A DNA stretch of 64,000 bases from Thiomargarita sp. (GCA_020721005.1 DYNP01000001.1:186001-250000), one strand, 5' to 3'. Shown: positions 17,882 through 27,339, counted from the first letter of the stretch. Numbers and translations are program-made. Notes: generated by a model not told the origin, from the letters alone.

Positions 17882-19279
17882 ATGAAAAACGAAATTGTCA
17901 ATCATTGGGGCAAGCCTAACCAATGGGGAGGCTTATGCTTATTGTTGCTGCTGAGTTTCTCCAGTCAAGCGAGTTTAATTGGGTTGCCCAAAGATCATTT
18001 ACTTTTAAAATCAGAACATTGGTTGAGAGAAACAAGATCAGCCAATTTGGTGCTTAAGCCTAAAACTCCAGTATTGTTTGTAGAATGTTCTCCTGTGCAA
18101 TCTCCTGTTTCCAATACATTTTTAATTCGGGAACGTTTAGGAAAGTTGAATTATTTGGCATTGGCTAAATTGGGAAATTCTGGAAAAGGCAATGAAGCTA
18201 TTGCATTTAATTTATTTCCAGAAGTCACTTATGTCGCCCTCAAACAAGTTATTTATCGACGATCTGATCAAGATTATACTTGGATAGGTAGATTAGAGGG
18301 ATTGCCTTTGAGTAGAGTGGTGTTGGTGGTGAAGCAGGACCGGGTGACCGGTAACATTAGTTTGGATGAGACTGTGTATTGGATTCGTCCAGTTACCAAT
18401 GGGAATCATCGTATCCAGGAGCCAAATCCATTGATATTCCCATTGAGTTCAAAGGGAATTTATTTAAAACCTTCTTCTCCATTGTCTATGTCTACCAATT
18501 CCCCGCAACTTATGCCGATTATTCCCTCGACTCAGATCAAAAGTATCATTGATTTGTTGGTCGTGTACACTTCAAAAACCAAACAAGCATCTGCAGATAT
18601 TCTTTCTGAAATCAGTTTGGCAGTGGCCGAGACCAATCAGATTTATTTGCACAGTGGAATTTATCAAAAGTTGCATTTGGTGAAGAGCATGCCAGTGACT
18701 TATCAGGAGTCGGGACAACATTTGTCGGATTTGAATCATTTGACTTATCGTTTAGGGGATGAACAAGATCCTCAAGGTCAGTTAGATGAGGTGCATCAGT
18801 GGCGAGATGATTATTTGGCTGATGTGGTGAGTTTATGGGTAGAAAAAGGGGATGCTCGCACTTGTGGAGTGGCTTGGGTATTGTCTCCGGAATTGGCTTT
18901 ACAGGATAAATTTGCCTTCAGCGTTGTGGATCGCTTATGCGCCTCTGCTCCCTCTTATTCCTTTGCTCATGAGTTGGGACATAACATGGGCGCCACCCAT
19001 GATCATTATGTGGCCTCTGCCAATCGGGGAGTTGGAGGAGGCATGAAAGGCGCTTATCCCTACAGCCATGGTTATGTGTATTTGGGTGGAGCAGGTCGAA
19101 GTTGGCGAACTATTCTGGCTTCCGAACAAGAATGTATTGATCAAGGTTACCGCTGCCCTCGTTTAGGCTACTTCTCTAACCCAGACTTGATGTATCATGG
19201 GATAGCGATGGGCAATTCTGCTGCGGATAATCGTTTGACTTTGAACAACACTGCCCCATTAGTAGCCGCATTCCGATAG
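17882..19279 (+). CDS. secreted zinc metalloprotease, reprolysin-like
   Basis: A 465-residue exported protease. It has an N-terminal signal (hydrophobic about residues 20-31, ending SSQASL), a pro-region to about residue 210, and a catalytic domain starting near IDLLVVYTS. The zinc motif is His363-Glu-Leu-Gly-His367-Asn-Met-Gly-Ala-Thr-His373-Asp374, the extended HExxHxxGxxHD of metzincins (M12B/reprolysin type). Downstream cysteines in EQECIDQGYRCPRLGYFSNP fit a disulfide and the usual YFSNP segment before the end. It probably cleaves extracellular or surface proteins. GAGG precedes the ATG by several bases. It is a single gene ending at a hairpin. Confidence 0.9.
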   Translation: MKNEIVNHWGKPNQWGGLCLLLLLSFSSQASLIGLPKDHLLLKSEHWLRETRSANLVLKPKTPVLFVECSPVQSPVSNTFLIRERLGKLNYLALAKLGNSGKGNEAIAFNLFPEVTYVALKQVIYRRSDQDYTWIGRLEGLPLSRVVLVVKQDRVTGNISLDETVYWIRPVTNGNHRIQEPNPLIFPLSSKGIYLKPSSPLSMSTNSPQLMPIIPSTQIKSIIDLLVVYTSKTKQASADILSEISLAVAETNQIYLHSGIYQKLHLVKSMPVTYQESGQHLSDLNHLTYRLGDEQDPQGQLDEVHQWRDDYLADVVSLWVEKGDARTCGVAWVLSPELALQDKFAFSVVDRLCASAPSYSFAHELGHNMGATHDHYVASANRGVGGGMKGAYPYSHGYVYLGGAGRSWRTILASEQECIDQGYRCPRLGYFSNPDLMYHGIAMGNSAADNRLTLNNTAPLVAAFR

Positions 19280-19312
19280 GTGCAACCGACTATAAATCAC
19301 GCTCTTTCCCAA

Positions 19313-19335
19313 ATTCCCATGCTTAACATGGGAAT
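19313..19335. terminator. hairpin between convergent genes
   Basis: Perfect inverted repeat ATTCCCATG/CATGGGAAT with a 5-base loop, between the metalloprotease gene and the convergent small exported-protein gene. There is no clear T-run. Confidence 0.55.
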
Positions 19336-19385
19336 CTGCCCTGTCCTAGAAATAGGGTACTGTTTCTTGATCGAATTCCCAAAAC

Positions 19386-19838
19386 TTACTTTTGCTCAAT
19401 AGCCGGAGAACTTGGTAACAGTCCCCCGTGTCCTTGGGCAAATAACTGTAATCGATCCAAAAACATACAACAACTGACCCACTCCTCATACTCATATACC
19501 ATACACACCACATAATCATCATTTCGATAACGATCATACACTTCATAATAACACAATGTATTGCCAAACTGGGATTCAAATAAGGCCCGATCCGAGGCCT
19601 GTTGAGCTATGGACTCGGCCTGCATTTCCGACTCTCCTTCCCTGACCAACAGTCCTTTCTGCACTTCGTACGCATTGCTTTGACACTGTTCCTGCAATTG
19701 ATCAATATCGACAGCATAGCTTGGACTGGTTATAATGGCAACCGATAAGATACCACAAGTTCTAAACAGATTGTCAACCTTAAAGTAACTGCTTGCAAAG
19801 TAACTGCTTGCCCGTTGCAAAAGAATATTGTTTTTCAT
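19386..19838 (-). CDS. small exported protein of unknown function
   Basis: A 150-residue protein. A long N-terminal region ends in a hydrophobic stretch and a signal-peptidase-like site (GILSVAIITSPSYA, about residues 29-42), so the mature part of about 108 residues should be periplasmic or secreted. It has four cysteines in the mature region (QCQSNA, LCYYE, VCMVYE, CCMFLD). The N-terminal part contains a 15-bp tandem duplication encoding ASSYF twice, which lengthens the segment before the signal core. AGAAGGGATAG precedes the ATG. I recognise no family. It is convergent with the metalloprotease gene. Confidence 0.55.
   Translation of the reverse strand: MKNNILLQRASSYFASSYFKVDNLFRTCGILSVAIITSPSYAVDIDQLQEQCQSNAYEVQKGLLVREGESEMQAESIAQQASDRALFESQFGNTLCYYEVYDRYRNDDYVVCMVYEYEEWVSCCMFLDRLQLFAQGHGGLLPSSPAIEQK
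19782..19811 (-). repeat. 15-bp tandem duplication in a signal region
   Basis: AAAGTAACTGCTTGC occurs twice head to tail (19782-19796, 19797-19811). The duplication is in frame and gives ASSYF-ASSYF in the N-terminus of the small exported protein. Confidence 0.9.
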
Positions 19839-20095
19839 ATACTATCCCTTCTAAGTAGAATCAGTGCTCATAAAATCACATTTTTTATTGTACATTTAGA
19901 ATGGTATTGAGTTTTTAATGACAAGTCAATATTAAAATAGGCAAATATACTATCTCGACAGACAGTTAAAACCCTTTTCCTAAACAAATCCTCATACTCA
20001 ATTTACAAAATTGAAGTACTATCATTCCCTCCCAAAAATTTCACTAACCCCTGAATTTTCTCACAAAATTTTCACTCTTCAGGAACTTTAACACC

Positions 20096-21397
20096 ATGGA
20101 ACACCTCCCCAATTCAACCTCCCCCATCAGCCCCAATACCCAAGCCATTCTACTATTATGCAGTTCTTTGGGTAAAAAAAAAGACAATGAACTCAAACCC
20201 TTAACCCCCTCAGAATACAAATGGCTCACTCAATGGCTCAACATGCAACAACTGCAGCCAGCCGACTTACTCAATTTAAGCCATATCAAGAAAATCAAGC
20301 ACTTAGAACACAAAACCCTCACCCCAGCTCGCCTATTGGCCCTATTGATGCGAGGCACCGCGTTGGCACTGGCCGTTGACTCTTGGACCAACAAAGGACT
20401 TTGGATCATCAGCCATTACGACTCCGCCTACCCACAACGCCTTAAAACCCGATTAGGCACCGCCACTGCTCCCCTACTTTACGGAATGGGAACCCTGTCC
20501 TTACTACAAAAGGGAGGATTAGCCATCATAGGCTCCCGGGAAGCTGATGAACAAGCTATTGAATTAACTAAAAAAATAGCCAAAATAGCCGCTCAACAAG
20601 GCATTACTCTTATCTCCGGAGGAGCCAGGGGAGTAGACACCGAAGCCCTCCTAACTGCCATTTCACAAGGACGCACAGCAATTGCTATTTTACCGGACAG
20701 TTTAGACCAGGCCACCGTTCGTCCCAAGTACCGTGAAGCCTTAAAAGAGGAACGTTTGGTCCTACTGTCCCCTTATTCCCCAGAATCCAGCTTCAACGTC
20801 GGTAATGCCATGGCCAGGAACAAGTATATCTATACTCTAGCTGACTGGGCCGTCGTCATCACCTGTACCTATCAAAAGGGAGGTACTTGGGCAGGTGCTA
20901 TAGAAAATCTCAAAGCAGGCTGGGTACCCCTTTTAACTCCTCAACTTCCCGATCCATCCAACTGCAACCAAGAACTGATCAACCAAGGTGCCCACGGCTT
21001 TGATCCTGCCGCCTTAAGCAGTGATCCTCCTCTCCTCACCCAATTTCATACTATACTTCAATCTAGCAATTCATTGACCCCAAAATTTACCCCCTCGTTT
21101 CCCCCTGAACCCACTCAAATCAGTAACTCCGACCTATTAAACGACCCTCCTTCTCCCCCTCAATTGGCACAAAATCTGCCAGTAGACCTATTTGAACTGA
21201 TCTGGCCTTACCTAAAACAACTGCTCACTACCCCCAAAACTGAACAAGAACTTCTCCAAAATTTCAAACATCTAGAACCCAAACAACTCAAAAACTGGCT
21301 CGTTCAAGGACTTCAGTCCCAAAAAATCACCCTCCTTTCAGCCAAACCATCTCGTTACGTCATTAAAGATGAGTCCCGTCAACCCACCCTATTCTAA
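20096..21397 (+). CDS. DprA/Smf-like DNA-processing protein (divergent)
   Basis: A 433-residue protein with the Rossmann-like DprA core at about residues 135-330: G146-S-R-E-A-D-E, S174-G-G-A-R-G-V-D-T-E-A-L, then ARNKYIYTLADWAVVI and GGTWAGAIENLKAGW. The last 65 residues resemble the winged-helix C-terminus of DprA. DprA loads RecA on incoming single-stranded DNA in transformation. This one departs from the standard family: the usual YP..N..L motif after the nucleotide-like pocket is replaced by VRPKYREALKEERLVLLSPY, and it is not next to the usual smg/def/sua5 genes. It may be a specialised paralogue. AGGAA lies upstream of the ATG. Confidence 0.85.
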   Translation: MEHLPNSTSPISPNTQAILLLCSSLGKKKDNELKPLTPSEYKWLTQWLNMQQLQPADLLNLSHIKKIKHLEHKTLTPARLLALLMRGTALALAVDSWTNKGLWIISHYDSAYPQRLKTRLGTATAPLLYGMGTLSLLQKGGLAIIGSREADEQAIELTKKIAKIAAQQGITLISGGARGVDTEALLTAISQGRTAIAILPDSLDQATVRPKYREALKEERLVLLSPYSPESSFNVGNAMARNKYIYTLADWAVVITCTYQKGGTWAGAIENLKAGWVPLLTPQLPDPSNCNQELINQGAHGFDPAALSSDPPLLTQFHTILQSSNSLTPKFTPSFPPEPTQISNSDLLNDPPSPPQLAQNLPVDLFELIWPYLKQLLTTPKTEQELLQNFKHLEPKQLKNWLVQGLQSQKITLLSAKPSRYVIKDESRQPTLF

Positions 21398-21451
21398 CCC
21401 AAACTTCTACCCTGTACCCCTTAAGACTGCCGTCACTCCTTGGAATCTGAC

Positions 21452-23017
21452 ATGCTGACCCTCCCCTTATCAAAACAGAAACTACGCTATTTATCCCTAC
21501 TGGCGATATTTTCTGGTCTCCTGTATTTCAATGGACTCTTCGGCGCCTTACTGGACGAACTTACCATCCGTCAAACCTTCTCCACCACCGTCCAAAAAAC
21601 CTGGATCGCCTCCCCCTCCATTCCCAAAACTGACCATAACTCCCAACTTAATCCTCAACCCAGTCCTGACACCTTAACCCTATACAGCCCCCAAGCTATT
21701 TGGGCCGACATCAAAGACCACTCTGGACAACGCCTTGCTTACCAATTACTCAGTGCCCAACAAACTCACCACTTTACAGGTTTTAGTCCCTTTCATATCA
21801 AGTTAGGACACCTGAATAGAGTATTAATCACCCTCAACGGCCAAACAATTCCCCCCCAGCAAACCCGTACCTTTACGCTTACCCAAAAAGACATTCAGAA
21901 CCCTAATCCTTCTGATTCCCCACTTGGACTCACTTGGCTTAACCTATCTGAAACTACTACCGAACACTGGTCAACCCACCTGTCTTCAGACAACCCTAAC
22001 CTCATGACCATTCAACCCCTTTGGGAATCCAAAACCCTCTCACCCAAAATATTGGGTCTTATTCCCAAAGAATCAGAAAGTTACAATATTGCCACCTCTA
22101 CCCTGCTCGAAGTTCTATACCAACAAAACATTACCGCCCACGTAACCCTCATCTACTTTGACAACCAAGAAACCCTTGGCAAACACGCCTTGCAACTGGC
22201 TGAACAACTCGCTGTTGACCTCATCTTCTCCATGGGCTCAGAATCGGCCGCCCTGGTCCATGACTTCTACACCGGTGGAAAAATTCCCGTTGTCACCTGC
22301 ACCAACAAAGACCCCGTTGCCCTGGGACAAATTCCCAACTATGAACAAGGCAGCGGCACCAACATCGCTTACACCTCCTTAAACGTTCCCTTAACCATCC
22401 AAATGCAATACCTGCTGGAACTCAAACCCCACCTTAAAAACGTTGCCCTTATGTATGATGCCACCCATGCCCAAGTCATGGCCACTGAAGTCATTCCCGC
22501 CCAAAAAGCATTTGCACAACACAAAATTCAAGTAATAAACATTGCAGTCACCGACCGCAAAAATGCAGAAAATTTCCTTAAAGAACAAATGCCTAAAGCC
22601 CTCTCCACCCTGAAACTCACCGATCCTTCTCTAAACAACAGCCTATTTTGGATCACCAGCAGCACCTCAATCTTCACCTACATTGCCACCATCAGCCAAC
22701 TGGCCGACAAAGTCCCGGTCCTAGGCTCTATTCCCAACATTGTTACTGAAGGCAGGAACAGTGCCGTATTAGCCATTGGTATAGACCGCAGAAACAATGC
22801 CCATTTGGCCAGTCTCTATGCTGTAAAAATTCTCAAAGGAGAAGCCCAACCTGGTGATCTCAAAGTCGGCATCATCACCCCACCCGATGTAGCCATCAAT
22901 TTCCAAGTGGCTCAAGCGATTGGCCTCAAAATCCCCTTCAGCTTTTTTGAAAGCGCCTCCTTCATCTACGACTATGAAGGCAAAATAGTACGTGCATTTG
23001 GACAAAAAGTTCAATAA
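21452..23017 (+). CDS. membrane-anchored ABC-type substrate-binding protein
   Basis: A 521-residue protein. An N-terminal hydrophobic helix (about residues 10-32) serves as signal or anchor. A region of about 170 residues of unknown fold follows, and then a periplasmic-binding-protein domain (about 205-515) of the ABC_sub_bind family: ILGLIPKESESY, DLIFSMGSESA, IPVVTCTNKDPVALG and ALMYDATHAQ. It binds a small ligand outside the cytoplasm. No ABC permease or ATPase is adjacent; instead an MFS protein with sensor modules starts 28 bases downstream, so I infer a ligand-sensing partnership. I chose the ATG at 21452; a TTG four codons earlier is the only other upstream start. Confidence 0.8.
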   Translation: MLTLPLSKQKLRYLSLLAIFSGLLYFNGLFGALLDELTIRQTFSTTVQKTWIASPSIPKTDHNSQLNPQPSPDTLTLYSPQAIWADIKDHSGQRLAYQLLSAQQTHHFTGFSPFHIKLGHLNRVLITLNGQTIPPQQTRTFTLTQKDIQNPNPSDSPLGLTWLNLSETTTEHWSTHLSSDNPNLMTIQPLWESKTLSPKILGLIPKESESYNIATSTLLEVLYQQNITAHVTLIYFDNQETLGKHALQLAEQLAVDLIFSMGSESAALVHDFYTGGKIPVVTCTNKDPVALGQIPNYEQGSGTNIAYTSLNVPLTIQMQYLLELKPHLKNVALMYDATHAQVMATEVIPAQKAFAQHKIQVINIAVTDRKNAENFLKEQMPKALSTLKLTDPSLNNSLFWITSSTSIFTYIATISQLADKVPVLGSIPNIVTEGRNSAVLAIGIDRRNNAHLASLYAVKILKGEAQPGDLKVGIITPPDVAINFQVAQAIGLKIPFSFFESASFIYDYEGKIVRAFGQKVQ

Positions 23018-23045
23018 GTTACAAGACAATGAGTAAAACGTCCCC

Positions 23046-25502
23046 ATGAAAATTCGTCACCTGATCTTCAGTCTTCCAATCATGGTCATTCTCCTCATGA
23101 CCCTGACCTTATTGACCTATATTAGCTATGGCGAGACCAAACGCACCTATCTCAAATTTCAACTTGAAAAATTCACCTCTCAAGCTGATATTATCAAAAC
23201 TGCCTTTGACACCTACTTACAAGCTGGTTTGCCCCTCTCCCAATTCAGTGGCTTTGCCAGTCTCAGCACAGCCCTATTACTTTCTGACCCTCACCTTGAA
23301 AACATACAAGTCATTGATCACACAGAAAATATCGTATTTTTCAACGCCCCTCCAGAATTTAATACCGACAATTTGCGTTCTCAACTGTCTCAACGCCATT
23401 ATACTCCGTTGATCCCAGATCACAAAACTCGGCGCCCCCACCTACTTGAAGAATCTCCAGAAAGCTATCGAGTCACCCTAGGTCTAACCAGCAAATTTGG
23501 TATCGTGGGCCATGTTCGAATCGAATCCCAAAAAGCAACCACTTTCCAACTGCTCAACGATCAATTCCGTTTTATTTATCTAACTGGAGCCAGTCTATCC
23601 CTATTTTGTATACTCCTAATCATTCTCTACGAAATTTACTTTGCCACCCAACAAACACGCAAAAAATTCCTTAAAATCATCTATGTGACCAGTTTCTTTA
23701 GCATGTCCATCGTCATCGCCACCATTGTCTTTCAAATATATGACAGCGGCGCAAAAGCCAACACCAAAGCCTTAGCCGACTCCATGGCTCAACGGCTTAT
23801 GGCTATCGTTGAATTGGGCATTGATTTTCAAGACATTGCTGGCATTCACCAAGCTTTTAGAGACTACAAATCCAACAATCCAGACGTCAGCACTATTGCT
23901 CTGATCAAAGATGGTCTCAATTACCTACACACCCAAGAAAACCTAATTGGACAACCTTACCAAACCCCCAAAGGCAGTTATGAACACGTCGTTATCTTGG
24001 GAGAAAATACTGGACATGCCCAAGAATTGCGCGTAGCCATCACTACTCCAGCTGATATCGTTCTCAAAGCCATTTGGGGCAATGCTCAAGCCTTTATCAT
24101 TCTCTTTATTGCCTGCGGACTCATATCCCTGCTCTTCCTAAATGCAGCCACCGCCATGGTCACTGTGGTTGAATCAGAAACCAATCCCAATTTATCCCCA
24201 GTAGAAGGACAATTTGCAATCGGTCTCAACCTGATTAAACCAGCCTACTTTCTAATTGTTTTCATCAATGCCCTTTCCGTATCCTTTCTACCCCAACTCA
24301 CCCAGAATTTCGTCAATCAAGCTCCTTACACCCTACTGGTCTCAACCTCCCTACCCTTCACCATTTTCTATGCCTGCTTTGCCCTGGTACTCATTCCCGC
24401 CGGTTACTATGCAGAAAAAGGTTACCTAAAAAGCCTGATGGGTTGGGGATTTATGGCTGAAGTATTTGGCGCCCTAACCCTCAGTCTCACCCAAGATTAC
24501 TGGTTTTTCACCTTTGGCAGAGCCATCTCCGGCATAGGTCAGGGACTGTTTTTAATAGGCTTACAATCCTATGTCTTGGTCATCACTCCCCCCAATAAAC
24601 GGACTCAAGGAGTGGCAGTCAAAGTAATTGGTCGCAATGCGGGACTGATAGCGGGAACCGCCATTGGGGCTCTCTTATTCACCTATATGGGTCACCAATG
24701 GCTATTTCTACTGGCAGCAGCCCTCAGTCTCATTGGCATAGTTTACCTTTGGTTCCTAGTCCCAGAAGTAGAAAAAATACATCCTCAAAAAACATCTCCC
24801 GCCTCAAGACACACAGACACTCACCTATTTCATCAAATTATTGACGTTTTTAAAGATGCGGAATTTTCTAAAACGTTCCTACTCATTGGACTGATAGGCA
24901 AAATGGCCATCACTGGCATCATCATGTTTGCAGTCCCATTGACTCTAGCCAACCTCGGCATTGCCACAGAAACTATTGGACAAGCCCTTATGGTATATTA
25001 CATTTCCTCCATGATCATCACTCATTATGCCTCTCGTTTTGTCGATCACATTGGAGTTACCCAAATCATTCTCTTTGCCAGTGCGATCGTGGGGGGAATC
25101 GGCATGTTGCTGCTCGGTGTGATTGGAATTGAACACACCGGTCAATTGCCAATATCCTATTTTGAAACTGCTGCTTTGCTGATTAAACAACAACTTATAT
25201 ACTGGGGAATTTCAGAACTGTATTTTATTCTGTTTTGTCTGGTGCTGACTGGGATTTCCAATGGTTTTCTAGCCGCCCCCATCTTAACTCATATCAATAA
25301 AACAGAAGTCGCCGAACGCCATGGGAATAAATCCATCAGTGCAACTTATACCTTTTTAGAACGAGGCGGACATGTCATGGGACCTACTGCGGTTCACCAA
25401 TTGCTGGTCTTGGTCCAACACAGCACCTTAGCCATCTCAATTTTTGGGCTGATCACCATTATATTAGGGTTTGGGTTTATTCTCGTTTCGCGCAAAAAAT
25501 GA
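23046..25502 (+). CDS. MFS transporter fused to two extracytoplasmic sensor modules
   Basis: An 818-residue membrane protein. Helix 1 (about 8-27) leads to a periplasmic PDC/Cache-like domain (about 30-175), then helix 2 (about 178-200) and helix 3 (about 213-233). A second, shorter periplasmic module (about 235-345, VSTIALIKDGLNYLHTQEN) precedes helix 4 (about 350-375). From about 395 to 818 a 12-helix major facilitator domain follows, with the MFS features FGRAISGIGQGLFLIG and NAGLIAGTAIGALLF. I take this for a transporter whose activity is tied to ligand sensing, or a receptor that uses an MFS fold. It lies 28 bases after the substrate-binding protein and shares its operon. Confidence 0.82.
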   Translation: MKIRHLIFSLPIMVILLMTLTLLTYISYGETKRTYLKFQLEKFTSQADIIKTAFDTYLQAGLPLSQFSGFASLSTALLLSDPHLENIQVIDHTENIVFFNAPPEFNTDNLRSQLSQRHYTPLIPDHKTRRPHLLEESPESYRVTLGLTSKFGIVGHVRIESQKATTFQLLNDQFRFIYLTGASLSLFCILLIILYEIYFATQQTRKKFLKIIYVTSFFSMSIVIATIVFQIYDSGAKANTKALADSMAQRLMAIVELGIDFQDIAGIHQAFRDYKSNNPDVSTIALIKDGLNYLHTQENLIGQPYQTPKGSYEHVVILGENTGHAQELRVAITTPADIVLKAIWGNAQAFIILFIACGLISLLFLNAATAMVTVVESETNPNLSPVEGQFAIGLNLIKPAYFLIVFINALSVSFLPQLTQNFVNQAPYTLLVSTSLPFTIFYACFALVLIPAGYYAEKGYLKSLMGWGFMAEVFGALTLSLTQDYWFFTFGRAISGIGQGLFLIGLQSYVLVITPPNKRTQGVAVKVIGRNAGLIAGTAIGALLFTYMGHQWLFLLAAALSLIGIVYLWFLVPEVEKIHPQKTSPASRHTDTHLFHQIIDVFKDAEFSKTFLLIGLIGKMAITGIIMFAVPLTLANLGIATETIGQALMVYYISSMIITHYASRFVDHIGVTQIILFASAIVGGIGMLLLGVIGIEHTGQLPISYFETAALLIKQQLIYWGISELYFILFCLVLTGISNGFLAAPILTHINKTEVAERHGNKSISATYTFLERGGHVMGPTAVHQLLVLVQHSTLAISIFGLITIILGFGFILVSRKK

Positions 25503-25606
25503 ACTGACCGGGGAGTCCAATCTCACATTTACAAATGGGCAATATAGCCAACGTGAGTTCGATGTAAATAAAATGATAACCTGATGAATTATTGGTAATT
25601 TTGTAG

Positions 25607-25642
25607 GGTGTGTTAGGCGCGTCTTTTGCGCCGTAACGCACC
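25607..25642. repeat. REP-like palindrome
   Basis: An imperfect hairpin with arms GGTGTGTTAGGCGC and GCGCCGTAACGCACC around a short loop. It is of the GGGTGCGTTA-type palindrome seen scattered in many cyanobacterial and sulfur-bacterial genomes. It follows the MFS gene and may also stop transcription. Confidence 0.7.
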
Positions 25643-25689
25643 TTCTTGTACCATAGAGTTATGGAAATTCGATATTGGCTTTCCCGATT

Positions 25690-25722
25690 GATGCGCTTCG
25701 CAAAAAACGCTCGCAGATCCTA
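25690..25722 (-). repeat. dispersed 34-bp repeat, copy A
   Basis: Read on the minus strand it begins TAGGATCTGCGAGCG and ends GCGAAGCGCATC, with two differences from copy C at 52755-52788. Its first three bases are the TAG stop codon of the neighbouring exonuclease gene. Confidence 0.85.
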
Positions 25723-26529
25723 ATGGTTGGAAGAAAAATTCCAAATGGCTAAAAATTCCTTAAAATGAGGTTGATTTCCGGCCACCAAAGTATCATAAAG
25801 TCGTTGTTGCTCTTCAAGATAAACCTCCTCACTGATATTCCCCCTCACCCATTCAAAACGTAAATAAATCAAATAAGTATTGAAAGCATCGACCTCACAG
25901 TAATGACGAATTTTATCGACATTTCCTGCCAGATAAGTGTCCCACACCTGATCGCCACTCATCCCTAATTTGCCCGGCAGTCCCAACAATAATGCAATAT
26001 GTTCCAATGAAGCAAAAGCGGAAGGCTGATAACCTGCCAACACATCCATGAGATCGGTATGTCGTTCATGATAGCGACTTAAATAATTATTAAAACGGAA
26101 TTTATCCCCCCCATCATCTTGCCCATGAACCTGCCAATAACGACTGGCATTCACTCCATAAAGGAGTGAACGATAATGTAAAACTGGCAAGTCAAATCCT
26201 CCTCCATTCCAAGAAACCAACGTGGGCGTCTTGCGCTTCACAATATCAAAAAAGCGTTGAATTAACTCTTTTTCTGAGGTCTCTGGTTCACACAGGGAAC
26301 CAATTTTGAAGGCAGTTTCTGAGTTGAGAACACCTGAAATAGCTACGATTTTATGCAAGTGGGGACGAAGTATTTCTGTTTTTCCCTCAGTTTCTTGAGC
26401 CCGTTGATGAAACATAATTTTGGCTACTTCTTTATCTTCCAATTTGGCCATTTCAGAACGCTGGCCATACAAACGGCGACCCATGGTAACATCAGGGATG
26501 GTTTCAATATCAAAGGCAAATATATTCAT
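25720..26529 (-). CDS. predicted 3'-5' exonuclease, PolB-like (DEDD)
   Basis: A 269-residue protein of the predicted polysaccharide-locus/PolB-like 3'-5' exonuclease family. Exo I is FDIET (Asp7, Glu9). Exo II is in LVSWNGGGFDLPVLHYRS, and Exo III in HYCEVDAFNTYLIYLRF, giving the four acidic residues of the DEDD superfamily. It should degrade single-stranded DNA or act in repair; no polymerase domain is present. The stop codon TAG is the first triplet of a dispersed repeat (25690-25722), so the C-terminal end may have been set by insertion of that repeat. It is a single gene on this strand with a short gap to the lipoprotein gene. Confidence 0.88.
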   Translation of the reverse strand: MNIFAFDIETIPDVTMGRRLYGQRSEMAKLEDKEVAKIMFHQRAQETEGKTEILRPHLHKIVAISGVLNSETAFKIGSLCEPETSEKELIQRFFDIVKRKTPTLVSWNGGGFDLPVLHYRSLLYGVNASRYWQVHGQDDGGDKFRFNNYLSRYHERHTDLMDVLAGYQPSAFASLEHIALLLGLPGKLGMSGDQVWDTYLAGNVDKIRHYCEVDAFNTYLIYLRFEWVRGNISEEVYLEEQQRLYDTLVAGNQPHFKEFLAIWNFSSNH

Positions 26530-26618
26530 GATGATCTAGGAAAGTAACAGTTGAGAATGGGCAGGAAGAGATTGTTTGTAAGGATAAAATTTAAGTATGT
26601 CAACTGGATTTGAATTTG

Positions 26619-27206
26619 TTAACGTTGTTCCCATTTTCCCTGGGAGGTCTGATACCACCAACTTTTTGAAGCACGTTCTATCCAACGTTTGGCAAAGGTG
26701 GCGCGAATTTCTGATTCCCATTCTGGATGGTGATTGGCGATGGCAATTTCTCGATACAGTGCCAATCGGTCTTGATTTTCTTCTGCAACCCAATTGGTCA
26801 CTGATTTTCGAGATTTGAGAGGAATCAGGGTGAGGTCCCGCACAGCAATTAAAGCATCAGCAGTGAGACCAATAGCTCCATTGTCATAAGAGTCAAGTAA
26901 GTTTTGATGCCTTTTGGCCATCTTGTTAGTTAGAGACTGAATTTTAGGGGAGGTGATGTCTATATTAGCTTGGGCATAGGCAGGAGCAATCAGAATGTCC
27001 AGTCCAGAATTGAGGAATTGTTCCAGAGGAGTTAAATGATGAAGTTTTGAATTGGGAGATGGGGATTCGGTGGGAGCAGATTTGGGACCATAAACTTGGT
27101 CAATGATTTCATCGGCCGCTTTTTCCGCAGCCGCCGCAGGAAAATAGACGTTGATTGTGACACAGGCGGACAGCAGAAGTAGAGTGAGACTTAAAAAACG
27201 AAGCAT
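26619..27206 (-). CDS. DUF1318 (YdbL-like) lipoprotein
   Basis: A 195-residue exported protein. The lipobox LLLLSAC gives a lipidated cysteine near residue 15, followed by the family signature VTINVYFPAAAAEKAADEII. The C-terminal part (about residues 85-165) has the DUF1318 helical pattern with LTADALIAVRDLTLIPL. In E. coli, YdbL is encoded with YnbE and the AsmA-like YdbH, which work in outer-membrane lipid homeostasis. Neither partner gene is adjacent here. The mature N-terminus carries a Ser/Pro-rich linker (APTESPSPNS). GAGGTTATCC precedes the ATG. Confidence 0.9.
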   Translation of the reverse strand: MLRFLSLTLLLLSACVTINVYFPAAAAEKAADEIIDQVYGPKSAPTESPSPNSKLHHLTPLEQFLNSGLDILIAPAYAQANIDITSPKIQSLTNKMAKRHQNLLDSYDNGAIGLTADALIAVRDLTLIPLKSRKSVTNWVAEENQDRLALYREIAIANHHPEWESEIRATFAKRWIERASKSWWYQTSQGKWEQR

Positions 27207-27339
27207 TTGGATAACCTCATGATGTGGGAATTTAAGTGGGATTGCGGGAAAAGGTCTGAAACTATCCCCTGTCTCTTTTTGTTAAAGAGGGAAGGGTCAG
27301 GGGCTTGAGTCAGCGTGACCCAACATTTGATGAGTTGTC

